DNA from: an uncultured Parabacteroides sp.
GTDB taxonomy: Bacteria; Bacteroidota; Bacteroidia; Bacteroidales; Tannerellaceae
Direction: 5' to 3'
DNA: 7,926 nt
Assembly: GCA_900552415.1 (NCBI GenBank)
Contig: USAD01000126.1
Coordinates: 1 to 7,926 of the forward strand
Of the stretch, positions 1 to 7,526 are shown one piece after another. Position numbers and translations under genes: made by a program. Below the pieces are notes generated by a model. The model had not been told where the DNA came from, searched no databases, and saw only the letters and a list, made by a program, of their open reading frames with translations. Each line of letters opens with the position of its first letter. Position 1 is the stretch's first letter.

Positions 1-33
1 TACGGTGGTGTGAGAGGTCGGTGAACATGAAAA

Positions 34-70
34 TAGGAGATAAACACCTATGATTAATGTTTACCTCCTA
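34..70 (-). terminator. Imperfect hairpin with T run, possible terminator of the rhamnosidase transcript
   Basis: Thirteen-base arms at 34-46 (TAGGAGATAAACA) and 58-70 (TGTTTACCTCCTA) are complementary except for one A/C pair (40/64), around an 11-nt loop. In minus-strand RNA that pair becomes a G-U wobble, so the whole stem pairs. On the minus strand the stem is followed directly by TTTTC. This resembles an intrinsic terminator, about 226 nt past the rhamnosidase stop, but the stem is not GC-rich and the T run is short. On the plus strand the same hairpin would bury the AGGAG and put the ATG of the doubtful ORF at 50 in its loop. Confidence 0.3.
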
Positions 71-206
71 CTCGATTTTGGAATGATTCCATTCCTTTTT
101 TATTTCTGTTTCTCTATTATCGTATTTGGACAAGGCGGTCATGAATCTGTAACAAACTGGATTCTTGTGTCCAAACGATGGGCATTATTCGTTCCTGATA
201 ACAGGC

Positions 207-248
207 ATCGTCAGGCATTAACAATGCCTGTTGTTAATACCTGACGAT
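207..248. repeat. 18-bp inverted repeat with 6-nt loop
   Basis: The left arm (207-224) and right arm (231-248) are complementary at 17 of 18 positions. The exception is 216/239 (C/A on the plus strand), which becomes a G-U pair in minus-strand RNA. The loop is TGCCTG. The motif AGGCAT/ATGCCT recurs at 203-208, 213-218 and in the loop, so alternative pairings are possible. It starts 48 nt after the minus-strand rhamnosidase stop, so it would form in that gene's 3' untranslated RNA. No T run follows on either strand, so it is not a classical terminator. It could instead be an RNA-stabilising hairpin, a processing site, or a recombination or mobile-element footprint. Confidence 0.55.
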
Positions 249-295
249 CCAGTCCTTGTTTTTATGAGGAACAATTGGGATTATTGTGACTCCTT

Positions 296-2923
296 TTATT
301 TCTCACGGAATTGAAAAGTATGTGTTCCCGAGGTGAGATCGATTGTCTTTTGGTCGGAACGGATATTTTCCGGGATAGTCAAGGTCGCGGAGCAACCTGC
401 CGGAATGGTTACTTGGTAATTGATCCGCTTGCCCCGTTTTTCCCATGAGGAGATAATTTCACCATAAGGGCTTTTATGCGAGGCGGTGAAAGATTTCAAG
501 TCGGTTGGGAAATAGGGACGCAACAAGGTATGCTTGAATCCCGGCTGACGCTCATCCGGATAGATGCCGCCTAAACCTTTGTGAAGCCAGGCGACTACTT
601 CGGCGAACATGATATGGTTGTCGGAAATATCACGGGTGGCTTTCAAGTCCCAGTTCTCAAGGAAAGTTGTCGCCCCATTTTTGATCCACCAGCCCCACGA
701 AGGATAGCTGTCTTGAGTGGCGAGCCGATAGGCTATCTCGTCGTAACCGTTGGCCGATAAGGCGTTGAGGATCGCTTTCGTGCCCAGCACGCCTACGTCA
801 AGATGATAGTTGTCCGCCTTCACCATCTCGGCCAGGTTTTGGGCAACCTTGGCTTTAGCTTGTTCCGGAACGATTCCCCAATAGAGTGGGACAGACAGTT
901 CGGTTTGCGTGCCTGAGGCATAGAGTCCCTTTTCCTCATCAAGATACTTCTCGTTGATGGCTTGTTTGATCTGCTCCGCTAGTTGGCTGTAATGATTGTG
1001 ATCGTCAGTTTTCCCGAACAGTTGTGCCGCCTTGGCCAGGATTTGCGCGTCAACATAAAAGTAGACCGATGAGGTGAGCTCTTTTGACGATTTGGACCGG
1101 ACAGGCACCCAGTCGCCTCGTCCGAAGGTAGTCAGGTGGCTCACGCTGATTCGGTCGACATAGTCGACGTAACGTTTGATGTTGTTGTAACAACTTTCCA
1201 AAGCGTGGTGATCGCCGTAAAAGAGGTAAAGGTTCCAGGGTATGAGAGCGATGGTGCTGGTCCAGTCAGTACCGTTGTCGGTTCCGTAACCCCAGCCCCA
1301 AGTCGGGATGATATCAGGTAATACGCCATTGGGTTGTTGCTCATCCTGATGGTCCGCCAGCCATTTCTCATAGATCGTGATGCCATCGTAGTTGTAAAGG
1401 CCTGTTTCGATCGCGAAATGACCATCGCCTGTCCAGCCGTTCTTCTCGCGTTGTGGACAGTCGGTCGGATAACCCATGAGATTGGAGGTGTAGGCGGCCA
1501 ATCCCGCGGCCCAGATCCGGTTGATCAGTGAGTCGGACGAATGGATCAAACCTGTTTGCGGAACGTCACTGTGAGTGACATAGGCGGTCAGGTTTTCCGG
1601 TTTCATCTCATACGGGCGGTTTGTCGTCACCTCTACATAACGGAATCCCTTATAATTAAACTTGGGGCAGAAATCGACGGCTTGTCCCTCGGCTAGTGTG
1701 ATCAGATCCGTCTGGAATGGATCATCGGCGCCACCTTTAAAATAGACATCGATATTGGAGAGATCCACTCGTCCATTATCGTAAAGGCGTTCGCCATGTT
1801 TCAGTCGAACCAGGCCATTCTTCCAGCCTGCTTTCATTTTTAGGTGGGTAATGCCGGCGAAATTGCGACCGAAGTCATAAACGTAGGTCGTGTCGTCGAT
1901 TTGGCGTACGTTAACGGGTTGGAGAGTCTCGATTGTCCGGATGGGACGAAGCTGTTGGGCAACAATCTTTTCGGCGGGTGCCTGCCTGAAGGAGGCATTA
2001 GACCATTTCCCGTCGTCGAAGCCCGGCTGGCACCAGTCGGGTTGTTCCAGTCGGTAGTCGTAATGCTCCGCGGTATAGATGCTGTTCAGGCGTAAAGGAC
2101 CATCGGCGGTTTTCCAGCTCCGGTCGGTTGAGATGACCGCCTCACTGCCATCCTCGTATTCGATTCTCAAATCCATGCAGAAAGTAGGTCGGTTGCGCCA
2201 ACCGGCCTTATCGAAATCCCAGACCGCTTTCGACTGGTGGTTGTACCAGCCGTTGCCAAGGATAACACCGATGGCATTCGCTCCTTGTTGAAGCTGTTGG
2301 GTCACGTCGTAGGTCACGTAGAGTGTCCGTTTATCGAAGCGGGTAAAGGCGGGATCAAGCCGATGATCGCCGATCCGCTCTCCATTAATATATAACTCAT
2401 AAAGACCGGCTACAGCGATATAGGCTCGGGCCGATCGTATGGGCTTTCCGGTGTCGAAGGCCTTACGGAAATAGGGCGCTGGTTTGTATTCCGGATCATG
2501 CCCGTCACTGATCCAGGCGCCTTGCCAGTTGCTGACGGACATCATGCCCGTCTCGAATCGGGCGACAGGCGATTCGATATTTTTCCCTGTCTGGTCCCGG
2601 ACGATTACTTTCCAATAATAAGGCGTGAATGGTGTTAGTTCTTTTCCCGCGTAACGAGTGGTTATTCGGTCTGATTCTATGGTCTTCGAGTCCCAGGTAT
2701 CGCCTTCTCCCTGGGCGACACGTAGGGAGTCGGTCCCGACAATGACACGGAAAGCGGTTTGTCCGGCTCCGTCTTGTGAAGCGTCGAGTCGCCAGCCGAG
2801 CCGGGGTGAATAGGTGTCAATGCCTAGAGGATTTTCCAAATATTCGCAACGCATATCGCGAATCTCTTGTCCGGTCGCGTTGAGGGCGGCCGCAAGAGCC
2901 AATGTGGTCCAAATGATTTTCAT
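296..2923 (-). CDS. Exported alpha-L-rhamnosidase, glycoside hydrolase family 78
   Basis: This enzyme should hydrolyse terminal alpha-L-rhamnose from glycans or glycosides by an inverting mechanism. The 875 residues match full-length bacterial GH78 enzymes. Residues 1-19 look like a signal peptide without a lipobox Cys, so a periplasmic or secreted soluble enzyme is likely. Domains in order are an Fn3-like N-terminal module (about 20-125, with MRCEYLENPLGID and PRLGW), a Bac_rhamnosid_N module (about 148-315, with LYELYINGERIGDHRLDP), a second beta domain (about 325-450), the (alpha/alpha)6 catalytic barrel (about 455-785), and a C-terminal beta domain (about 787-870). The hallmark DCPQREKNGWTGD (488-500) gives E493 as likely general acid, with D488 and W497 in the site. 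TTFLENWD (752-759) gives E756 as likely base. The DCPQR-to-W spacing is one residue shorter than the DCPQRDERLGW form, a variant I associate with Bacteroidota members. The gene is divergent from the susCD pair. The start follows an AT-rich leader with no Shine-Dalgarno, normal for this phylum. The substrate is unknown; pectic or plant rhamnosides are plausible. Confidence 0.95.
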   Translation of the reverse strand: MKIIWTTLALAAALNATGQEIRDMRCEYLENPLGIDTYSPRLGWRLDASQDGAGQTAFRVIVGTDSLRVAQGEGDTWDSKTIESDRITTRYAGKELTPFTPYYWKVIVRDQTGKNIESPVARFETGMMSVSNWQGAWISDGHDPEYKPAPYFRKAFDTGKPIRSARAYIAVAGLYELYINGERIGDHRLDPAFTRFDKRTLYVTYDVTQQLQQGANAIGVILGNGWYNHQSKAVWDFDKAGWRNRPTFCMDLRIEYEDGSEAVISTDRSWKTADGPLRLNSIYTAEHYDYRLEQPDWCQPGFDDGKWSNASFRQAPAEKIVAQQLRPIRTIETLQPVNVRQIDDTTYVYDFGRNFAGITHLKMKAGWKNGLVRLKHGERLYDNGRVDLSNIDVYFKGGADDPFQTDLITLAEGQAVDFCPKFNYKGFRYVEVTTNRPYEMKPENLTAYVTHSDVPQTGLIHSSDSLINRIWAAGLAAYTSNLMGYPTDCPQREKNGWTGDGHFAIETGLYNYDGITIYEKWLADHQDEQQPNGVLPDIIPTWGWGYGTDNGTDWTSTIALIPWNLYLFYGDHHALESCYNNIKRYVDYVDRISVSHLTTFGRGDWVPVRSKSSKELTSSVYFYVDAQILAKAAQLFGKTDDHNHYSQLAEQIKQAINEKYLDEEKGLYASGTQTELSVPLYWGIVPEQAKAKVAQNLAEMVKADNYHLDVGVLGTKAILNALSANGYDEIAYRLATQDSYPSWGWWIKNGATTFLENWDLKATRDISDNHIMFAEVVAWLHKGLGGIYPDERQPGFKHTLLRPYFPTDLKSFTASHKSPYGEIISSWEKRGKRINYQVTIPAGCSATLTIPENIRSDQKTIDLTSGTHTFQFREK

Positions 2924-2975
2924 GATATTACTTATTTATACACATAACTGGATTGATTCCGGCTTTAAAGATAGG

Positions 2976-2983
2976 CAAAAATA
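2976..2983 (-). promoter_or_regulatory. Bacteroidota-type -7 promoter motif for the rhamnosidase gene
   Basis: On the minus strand this reads TATTTTTG, an exact match to the Bacteroidota -7 consensus TAnnTTTG. It would start transcription near 2970 and leave a leader of about 45-50 nt before the ATG at 2923-2921. The expected -33 TTTG is poor: at the usual distance the sequence is a T-rich TTTTCC, and the nearest real TTTG is about 26 nt upstream. A second, slightly weaker motif, TATCTTTA (2973-2966 on the minus strand), overlaps downstream and could be used instead. Confidence 0.4.
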
Positions 2984-2996
2984 GCCGCTTGGGCAG

Positions 2997-3012
2997 TTGT
3001 TTGGAAAAACAA
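2997..3012. promoter_or_regulatory. Operator-like inverted repeat TTGTTT-N4-AAACAA
   Basis: A perfect 6-bp inverted repeat with a 4-bp spacer lies between the divergent genes, just upstream of the rhamnosidase -7 motif. A wider inverted pair, AGTTGTT (2995-3001) and AACAACT (3043-3049), overlaps it. Such symmetry in a divergent PUL promoter suits a dimeric regulator, but short AT-rich palindromes also arise by chance and no regulator gene is visible in the window. Confidence 0.2.
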
Positions 3013-3127
3013 AAGGGATAAAGTTTTTATTGGGCTTGGAATAACAACTCTCTCTCTTTTTATAACTATCTTGCGGAAGTGAAAAAAGGAAGGTGTTTTG
3101 TGATATACTTTAGATTCGGGAAATATT

Positions 3128-5872
3128 ATGGGAAAATATCATTGTACGGGAGTCGTTGGCCTGATGATGACTTTCGTGTCGTTGGGATTAGGGCAGGAGG
3201 CTTTCGCCCAAAATGATTTGGGTGAGATACTTCCGGCGGATTCCGTGATCAGGATAGGTTATGCCGAGGGAAACGTCGTGAACCTGTCGGGATCAGTGGA
3301 ACGTGTAACGGAGCGTTCGATGAATAAGGAGCAGCTTACCAATCCTTTGGAAGCGATTCAAGGACGTGTTGCCGGATTGGCGATCAAGAAGGGCAATAAC
3401 GGTACGGCCGCTTTGGAATCGGTGCGTTTGCGGGGAACCACGTCGTTGACAAGTGGCAACGATCCTCTGATTATTGTTGATGGCGTGATTGGCGATTTAT
3501 CCATGTTGACTTCTGTTTATCCGACAGATATCGAGAGTTTCACGATCCTGAAGGATGCTTCGGAAACGGCGCAATATGGTTCGAGGGGCGCTTCCGGAGT
3601 AATCAATATCGTGACCAAGAAAGGTGTCGCCGGGCGTACCCGATTGAGCTATAACGGCAGTTTTGGTGTAACGCATGCTTATCGCCATTTGGAGATGCTG
3701 AGCGGGGCTGAGTTCCGGACGACAGCCCAAAAGGAAGGATTGCCTATCGTGGACAAGGGATACGATACTGATTTCTTGGGTGCTATCGAGCAGACTGGTA
3801 TCCAACAGAACCACAATATCGTCTTATATGGTGGCTCAGACCGCTCGAATTATCGAGTCTCTGTTGGCTTGTTGAATCGGGAAGGTTCGGTGCAGAATGA
3901 GCGGATGCGTCTTTTTACCTCTAATATGAACTTGTCGCAAGTACTGGTTGAGGATATGATTGATTGTGAGTTGGGCCTTTTTGGCTCGGTCAGGCGAGAA
4001 CGGACCCTGTTCGACTCGCAAAAGACCTTTTATTCTGCCGCGGCTTTCAATCCCACTTTCCCGGACCATCGGAACGCGGATGGCGCATGGGATCAGTTGA
4101 CAACGGCCAGCCAGATCACGAATCCTTTGGCCTGGATGGAGGTCGATAACCAAAACTCTGTTTCCTATTTCAGCGCTCATGCCAGTACGAACGCTCATTT
4201 GGCGGAAGGATTGAAGCTGGTCCTGTTTGGTTCTTATACCTATACGCAGACGGAGGATGACCAATATTTGCCTACGACGGTTTGGGCTTATGGGCAGGCT
4301 TATCGGGGAAGTCGCCGTATGGAGTCGTTTTTGGGACACTTGATGCTGACCTATCAGAAGCGGCTTGGATCTCATTTCCTTGATCTCCTCGCGTTGGGCG
4401 AAGTATCGAAGGAGTTTCATTCCGGCTTTTGGACCACGGTGACAAATTTCACGAGCGATGATTTGGGCTATCATAACCTGCAAGGTGGTGCCTTGAGGCC
4501 TTGGGAAGGAACGGGCTCCTTCCATGAGGATCCCCGCTTGGTCTCTTTCCTGGCACGGGCGAATTATTCGTTCGATGACCGTTATATCTTGACCTTGAAT
4601 GCCCGGGCGGATGCCTCCTCCAAGTTTGGCGTAAATCATAAATGGGGATTTTTCCCTTCGGCCTCGTTGGCCTGGAATATGGCACGTGAGGGTTTCTTGA
4701 GGGAGGTGGATTGGCTGGATCACCTGAAATGGCGTTTGGGCTATGGCCTGGCCGGGAATCAGTCCGGCATTGATTCTTATACGACTATGGCGTTGTTGAG
4801 ACCTAATGGTGTCGCTCCTGTCGGCAATTCGCCTCTGGTGACTTTCGAGACGCTGCGGAACGTGAATCCGGACCTGAAGTGGGAGGTGAAGCGGACTGTC
4901 AATGCCGGAGTCGACGCGAGTTTGTGGGGCGGTCGCTTGTTGCTGTCTGTCAATTATTATAATTCGCTGACGAAGGATATGCTTTATCAATATCATGTCA
5001 GTGTTCCGCCTTTTACCTATAATACTTTGCTCGCGAATATCGGTTCCATGCGGAATAGCGGAACGGAGATCGCTTTCGGGATCACGCCGATCAGGACAAA
5101 GGACCTGGAATTGAATATTAACGCGAACGTGACTTATCAAAAGAATAAGCTGTTGTCGTTAAGTGGTATGTATGACGGTCATCTGATATCAGCCGCCGAG
5201 TATACGGTGATATCAAGCTTGAATGGAGCCGGATTTCATGGAGGACATAATGATGTGGTCTACCAGATAGTTGGCCAGCCCTTGGGCGTCTTCTATCTGC
5301 CAAAATGTGAGGGCCTGGTCGAGGATGGAGAAGGCGGTTATACATATAAGATCGCGGACTTGAATGGAGGTGGCGTGAACATAGAGGATGGCGAGGACCG
5401 CTATGTTGCCGGACAAGCGATGCCGAAGGTGATTCTGGGTTCTAACATCAGCTTGCGTTACAAGGATTTCGATCTTTCGTTGCAGATCAATGGCGCTTTT
5501 GGCCATAAGATTTATAATGCGACCTCCTTGACCTATATGAATATGAATAACTTGCCGGACTATAACGTGATGAAAGAGGCGCCGAAGCGAATGATCAAGG
5601 ATCAGACCGCGACCGACTATTGGCTGGAGCGGGGCGATTACGTGAATTTCGATTATCTGACACTTGGCTGGGCGGTACCGGTAAAGAATATCGGTTTGTT
5701 CAAGGATATCCGGCTCGCTTTTACGATCAGTAATTTAGGGACCATAACGGGTTATTCTGGCTTGACGCCGTTGATCAACAGCATGTTGGTCGACTCAACA
5801 TTGGGTGTCGACGACAAACGTACCTATCCATTGATACGTACCTATTCGGTTAGCTTGAGCTTAAACTTATAA
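3128..5872 (+). CDS. SusC/RagA-family TonB-dependent outer-membrane transporter, compact form
   Basis: This is the outer-membrane barrel that imports the oligosaccharide delivered by its SusD partner, powered by TonB-ExbBD. The signal peptide covers residues 1-27 (hydrophobic run, then AFA before the cleavage site). A TonB-box-like SVIRIGYAEG follows at 39-48, then NLSGSVERV (52-60), which opens the plug domain (to about 165). The plug holds the family signatures LRGTTSLTSGNDPLIIVDGV (101-120) and ILKDASETAQYGSRGASGVI (140-159). The rest is the 22-stranded barrel, including YWLERGDYVNFDYLTLGW near the C-terminus. The protein ends in YSVSLSLNL, without the terminal aromatic residue common in barrel proteins. 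At 914 residues it is shorter than the usual 1000-1100, because the CarboxypepD_reg-like domain that normally lies between signal peptide and TonB box is missing. No STN domain is present either, so ECF anti-sigma signalling through it is unlikely. The intact signal peptide argues against truncation. The substrate is not readable from the sequence. Confidence 0.95.
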   Translation: MGKYHCTGVVGLMMTFVSLGLGQEAFAQNDLGEILPADSVIRIGYAEGNVVNLSGSVERVTERSMNKEQLTNPLEAIQGRVAGLAIKKGNNGTAALESVRLRGTTSLTSGNDPLIIVDGVIGDLSMLTSVYPTDIESFTILKDASETAQYGSRGASGVINIVTKKGVAGRTRLSYNGSFGVTHAYRHLEMLSGAEFRTTAQKEGLPIVDKGYDTDFLGAIEQTGIQQNHNIVLYGGSDRSNYRVSVGLLNREGSVQNERMRLFTSNMNLSQVLVEDMIDCELGLFGSVRRERTLFDSQKTFYSAAAFNPTFPDHRNADGAWDQLTTASQITNPLAWMEVDNQNSVSYFSAHASTNAHLAEGLKLVLFGSYTYTQTEDDQYLPTTVWAYGQAYRGSRRMESFLGHLMLTYQKRLGSHFLDLLALGEVSKEFHSGFWTTVTNFTSDDLGYHNLQGGALRPWEGTGSFHEDPRLVSFLARANYSFDDRYILTLNARADASSKFGVNHKWGFFPSASLAWNMAREGFLREVDWLDHLKWRLGYGLAGNQSGIDSYTTMALLRPNGVAPVGNSPLVTFETLRNVNPDLKWEVKRTVNAGVDASLWGGRLLLSVNYYNSLTKDMLYQYHVSVPPFTYNTLLANIGSMRNSGTEIAFGITPIRTKDLELNINANVTYQKNKLLSLSGMYDGHLISAAEYTVISSLNGAGFHGGHNDVVYQIVGQPLGVFYLPKCEGLVEDGEGGYTYKIADLNGGGVNIEDGEDRYVAGQAMPKVILGSNISLRYKDFDLSLQINGAFGHKIYNATSLTYMNMNNLPDYNVMKEAPKRMIKDQTATDYWLERGDYVNFDYLTLGWAVPVKNIGLFKDIRLAFTISNLGTITGYSGLTPLINSMLVDSTLGVDDKRTYPLIRTYSVSLSLNL

Positions 5873-5878
5873 AAAGGG

Positions 5879-5886
5879 AAAGGAGG
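5879..5886 (+). promoter_or_regulatory. Perfect Shine-Dalgarno sequence for susD
   Basis: AAAGGAGG lies 5 nt before the susD ATG and matches the consensus anti-Shine-Dalgarno over its full length. Most Bacteroidota genes, including the other two here, start without such a site, so this one stands out. It sits in the 19-bp gap between susC and susD and supports the ATG at 5892 as the start. It may raise translation of the lipoprotein partner from the shared mRNA. Confidence 0.65.
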
Positions 5887-5891
5887 AACAC

Positions 5892-7526
5892 ATGAGTCAT
5901 ATCAAGTTTATTATTGTGAGTATCGTTACGGCTGGCCTGTTGTCCGGTTGTGGAAAGTTCCTGGACGAGTCGCCTAAATCCGATTTGCAAGATCCGGGAG
6001 TAAGAGCGAATCTTCAGGAGGTATATCGCTATGATGTCGCGCCTCTTTATACGCATCTGGGCGGTTATGAGGACAGTAAGAGTCTACAAGGCACGGGCCG
6101 GGGCATTTATGACTTGAATACCTTTACAACGGATGAGGCGATCATGCCGACTCGTGGGGCTGATTGGTACGATGGTGGATTTTGGCAAGGGCTTTACACG
6201 CACCAGTGGGGCGTTCGGAATACGGCAGTCTTGGCGACTTGGGAATATCTTTATCAGGTTGTCATGCTTTGTAATCGCTCGTTGGAGAGAATAGCACTCT
6301 ATTCCGAGGCCCATCCCGACGATGAGATAGATCCTTACGTCTCGGAGGTTCGGGCTTTGCGTGCCCTGTTTTATTATCATTTGATGGACCTGTTCGGGCA
6401 TGTTCCGCTGGTGCTGGAGGCTGATCCGGAGCCGGGAAAATTGGTACAGGCGAAGAGGAGCGAGTTGTTCGCTTTCGTGGAGCGGGAATTGCGGGAGTCC
6501 GCACCCTTTTCGGAGGAGGCTTACAGCCAGCAACCCGGGGTTTATTATGGACGGATCACGAGGTCGGTCGCTCATTTCTTGCTGGCGAAGCTGATCTTGA
6601 ACTCGGAGGTCTATTTGGACGACGATTGGACAGATGGCGTGCGACCGGATGGTAAGGCGCACTATTTTATGGTTGATGGCCAAAAGCTCAACGCATGGGA
6701 GGCGGTTGTCTATTATTGTGATCGGGTTAGTGCGGCCGGGTATGCTTTAGAGCCGGATTATGAGACGAATTTCGCCGTGTTCAATGAATCGTCGAAAGAG
6801 AACATCTTTGTGATACCGATGGATAAGACGTTATATACGAACCAGTTCATCTATCTGTTCCGGTCAAGGCACTATAATCACGCGAAGGCGTATGGGTTAG
6901 GCGGCGAGAATGGGGCAAGCGCGACGACCAATGTCTTGAGAACTTTCGGGTATGGAACGGACCATCAGGATCCTCGTTTTGACTTGTGCTATTTCGCCGG
7001 GCCGGTGAAGGACCTGAACGGAAATCCGGTCTTCTTGGATGATGGCGTGACTCCTTTGGTTTATGAGCCGTGGGCGATTAAGTTGGACCTGTCGGGCAAA
7101 CCGGAGGAACAGACCGCCGGAGCTCGTATGAAAAAATATGAGGTGGATCCGACGGCGTTCAAGGATGGGAAATTACTGGATAACGACATCGTGCTGTTCC
7201 GCTACGCCGACCTCTTGCTGATGCGGAGCGAGGCCAAGGTCCGGAATGGTGATAACGGGGATGCCGACTTGGCGCTGGTGCGGCAGCGTGTTGGAGCGCC
7301 TGATCGGTCGGCTACATTGGATAATTTGTTGGATGAGCGGATGATGGAGCTGGCCTGGGAAGGTTGGCGGAGGCAGGACCTGATACGGTTCGGCCGTTTC
7401 TCGGCCTCCTATGACGAACGGCCACGAGTGACTGGTGAGGAGTCGGGATTCACGACCGTGTTTCCGATACCCGAATCCATCCTGGACATGAATCCTTCGA
7501 TGCGCCAGAATCCCGGTTATCAATGA
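5892..7526 (+). CDS. SusD/RagB-family surface glycan-binding lipoprotein
   Basis: This is the lipoprotein partner that sits on the extracellular face of the SusC barrel and captures the glycan. Residues 1-20 form a lipoprotein signal ending in the lipobox LLSGC, with C20 as the lipidated residue; GKFLDESP follows, as in many SusD proteins. The N-terminal SusD-like/TPR part includes TTDEAIMPTRGADWYDGG (79-96) and RALRALFYYHLMDLFGHVPL (154-173). The C-terminal RagB/SusD domain includes DIVLFRYADLLLMRSEA (432-448), DERMMELAWEGWRRQDLIRF (481-500) and the family ending PIPESILDMNPSMRQNPGY. At 544 residues it is full length. The 19-bp gap from susC and the same orientation indicate co-transcription. 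Ligand-binding residues cannot be assigned. No surface glycan-binding (SusE/F-like) gene follows, unlike many PULs. Confidence 0.95.
   Translation: MSHIKFIIVSIVTAGLLSGCGKFLDESPKSDLQDPGVRANLQEVYRYDVAPLYTHLGGYEDSKSLQGTGRGIYDLNTFTTDEAIMPTRGADWYDGGFWQGLYTHQWGVRNTAVLATWEYLYQVVMLCNRSLERIALYSEAHPDDEIDPYVSEVRALRALFYYHLMDLFGHVPLVLEADPEPGKLVQAKRSELFAFVERELRESAPFSEEAYSQQPGVYYGRITRSVAHFLLAKLILNSEVYLDDDWTDGVRPDGKAHYFMVDGQKLNAWEAVVYYCDRVSAAGYALEPDYETNFAVFNESSKENIFVIPMDKTLYTNQFIYLFRSRHYNHAKAYGLGGENGASATTNVLRTFGYGTDHQDPRFDLCYFAGPVKDLNGNPVFLDDGVTPLVYEPWAIKLDLSGKPEEQTAGARMKKYEVDPTAFKDGKLLDNDIVLFRYADLLLMRSEAKVRNGDNGDADLALVRQRVGAPDRSATLDNLLDERMMELAWEGWRRQDLIRFGRFSASYDERPRVTGEESGFTTVFPIPESILDMNPSMRQNPGYQ

Larger units (their letters stand above)
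1..295. other. Gene-poor left flank downstream of the rhamnosidase gene
   Basis: No convincing gene is seen here. Three possible edge fragments cannot be judged: a plus-strand frame ending in YGGVRGR with its stop at 22-24; a second plus-strand frame ending in KIGDKHL with its stop at 51-53; and a minus-strand ATG at 28-26 (MFTDLSHHR) open to the left edge. A plus-strand ORF at 50-244 (64 codons) has a hydrophobic stretch at residues 4-26, like a small membrane protein. However, its start lies in the loop of one inverted repeat and its end lies inside another, so I treat it as doubtful. The two inverted repeats, listed separately, are the only well-supported content. Confidence 0.5.
2924..3127. 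promoter_or_regulatory. Divergent intergenic control region between rhamnosidase and susC genes
   Basis: These 204 bp must carry the promoters for both the minus-strand rhamnosidase and the plus-strand susCD pair. The minus-directed promoter motif is good and is listed separately. On the plus strand the best -7-like match is TACTTTAG (3106-3113), one base off TAnnTTTG, but it would leave only about 8 nt of leader before the ATG at 3128, so the susC promoter is unresolved. The region also has a TTGTTT/AAACAA inverted repeat (2997-3012), a CTTTAAAG palindrome (2963-2970) and a pyrimidine tract (3048-3060). No small ORF was recognised. Confidence 0.6.

Noticed and set aside
3106..3113. TACTTTAG as the susC promoter -7 element
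   Set aside because: It would place the transcription start only about 8 nt before the ATG, and there is no matching -33 TTTG at the right distance. It is kept only as a weak possibility in the intergenic entry.
3836..5140. A 434-codon open frame on the minus strand inside the susC gene
   Set aside because: It is antisense to a clear SusC gene, its product is rich in Arg, Gln, Ile and His with no recognisable domain, and the openness follows from the codon bias of the sense strand.
6084..6683. A 199-codon open frame on the minus strand inside the susD gene
   Set aside because: It is antisense to conserved SusD sequence and the product has no recognisable features.
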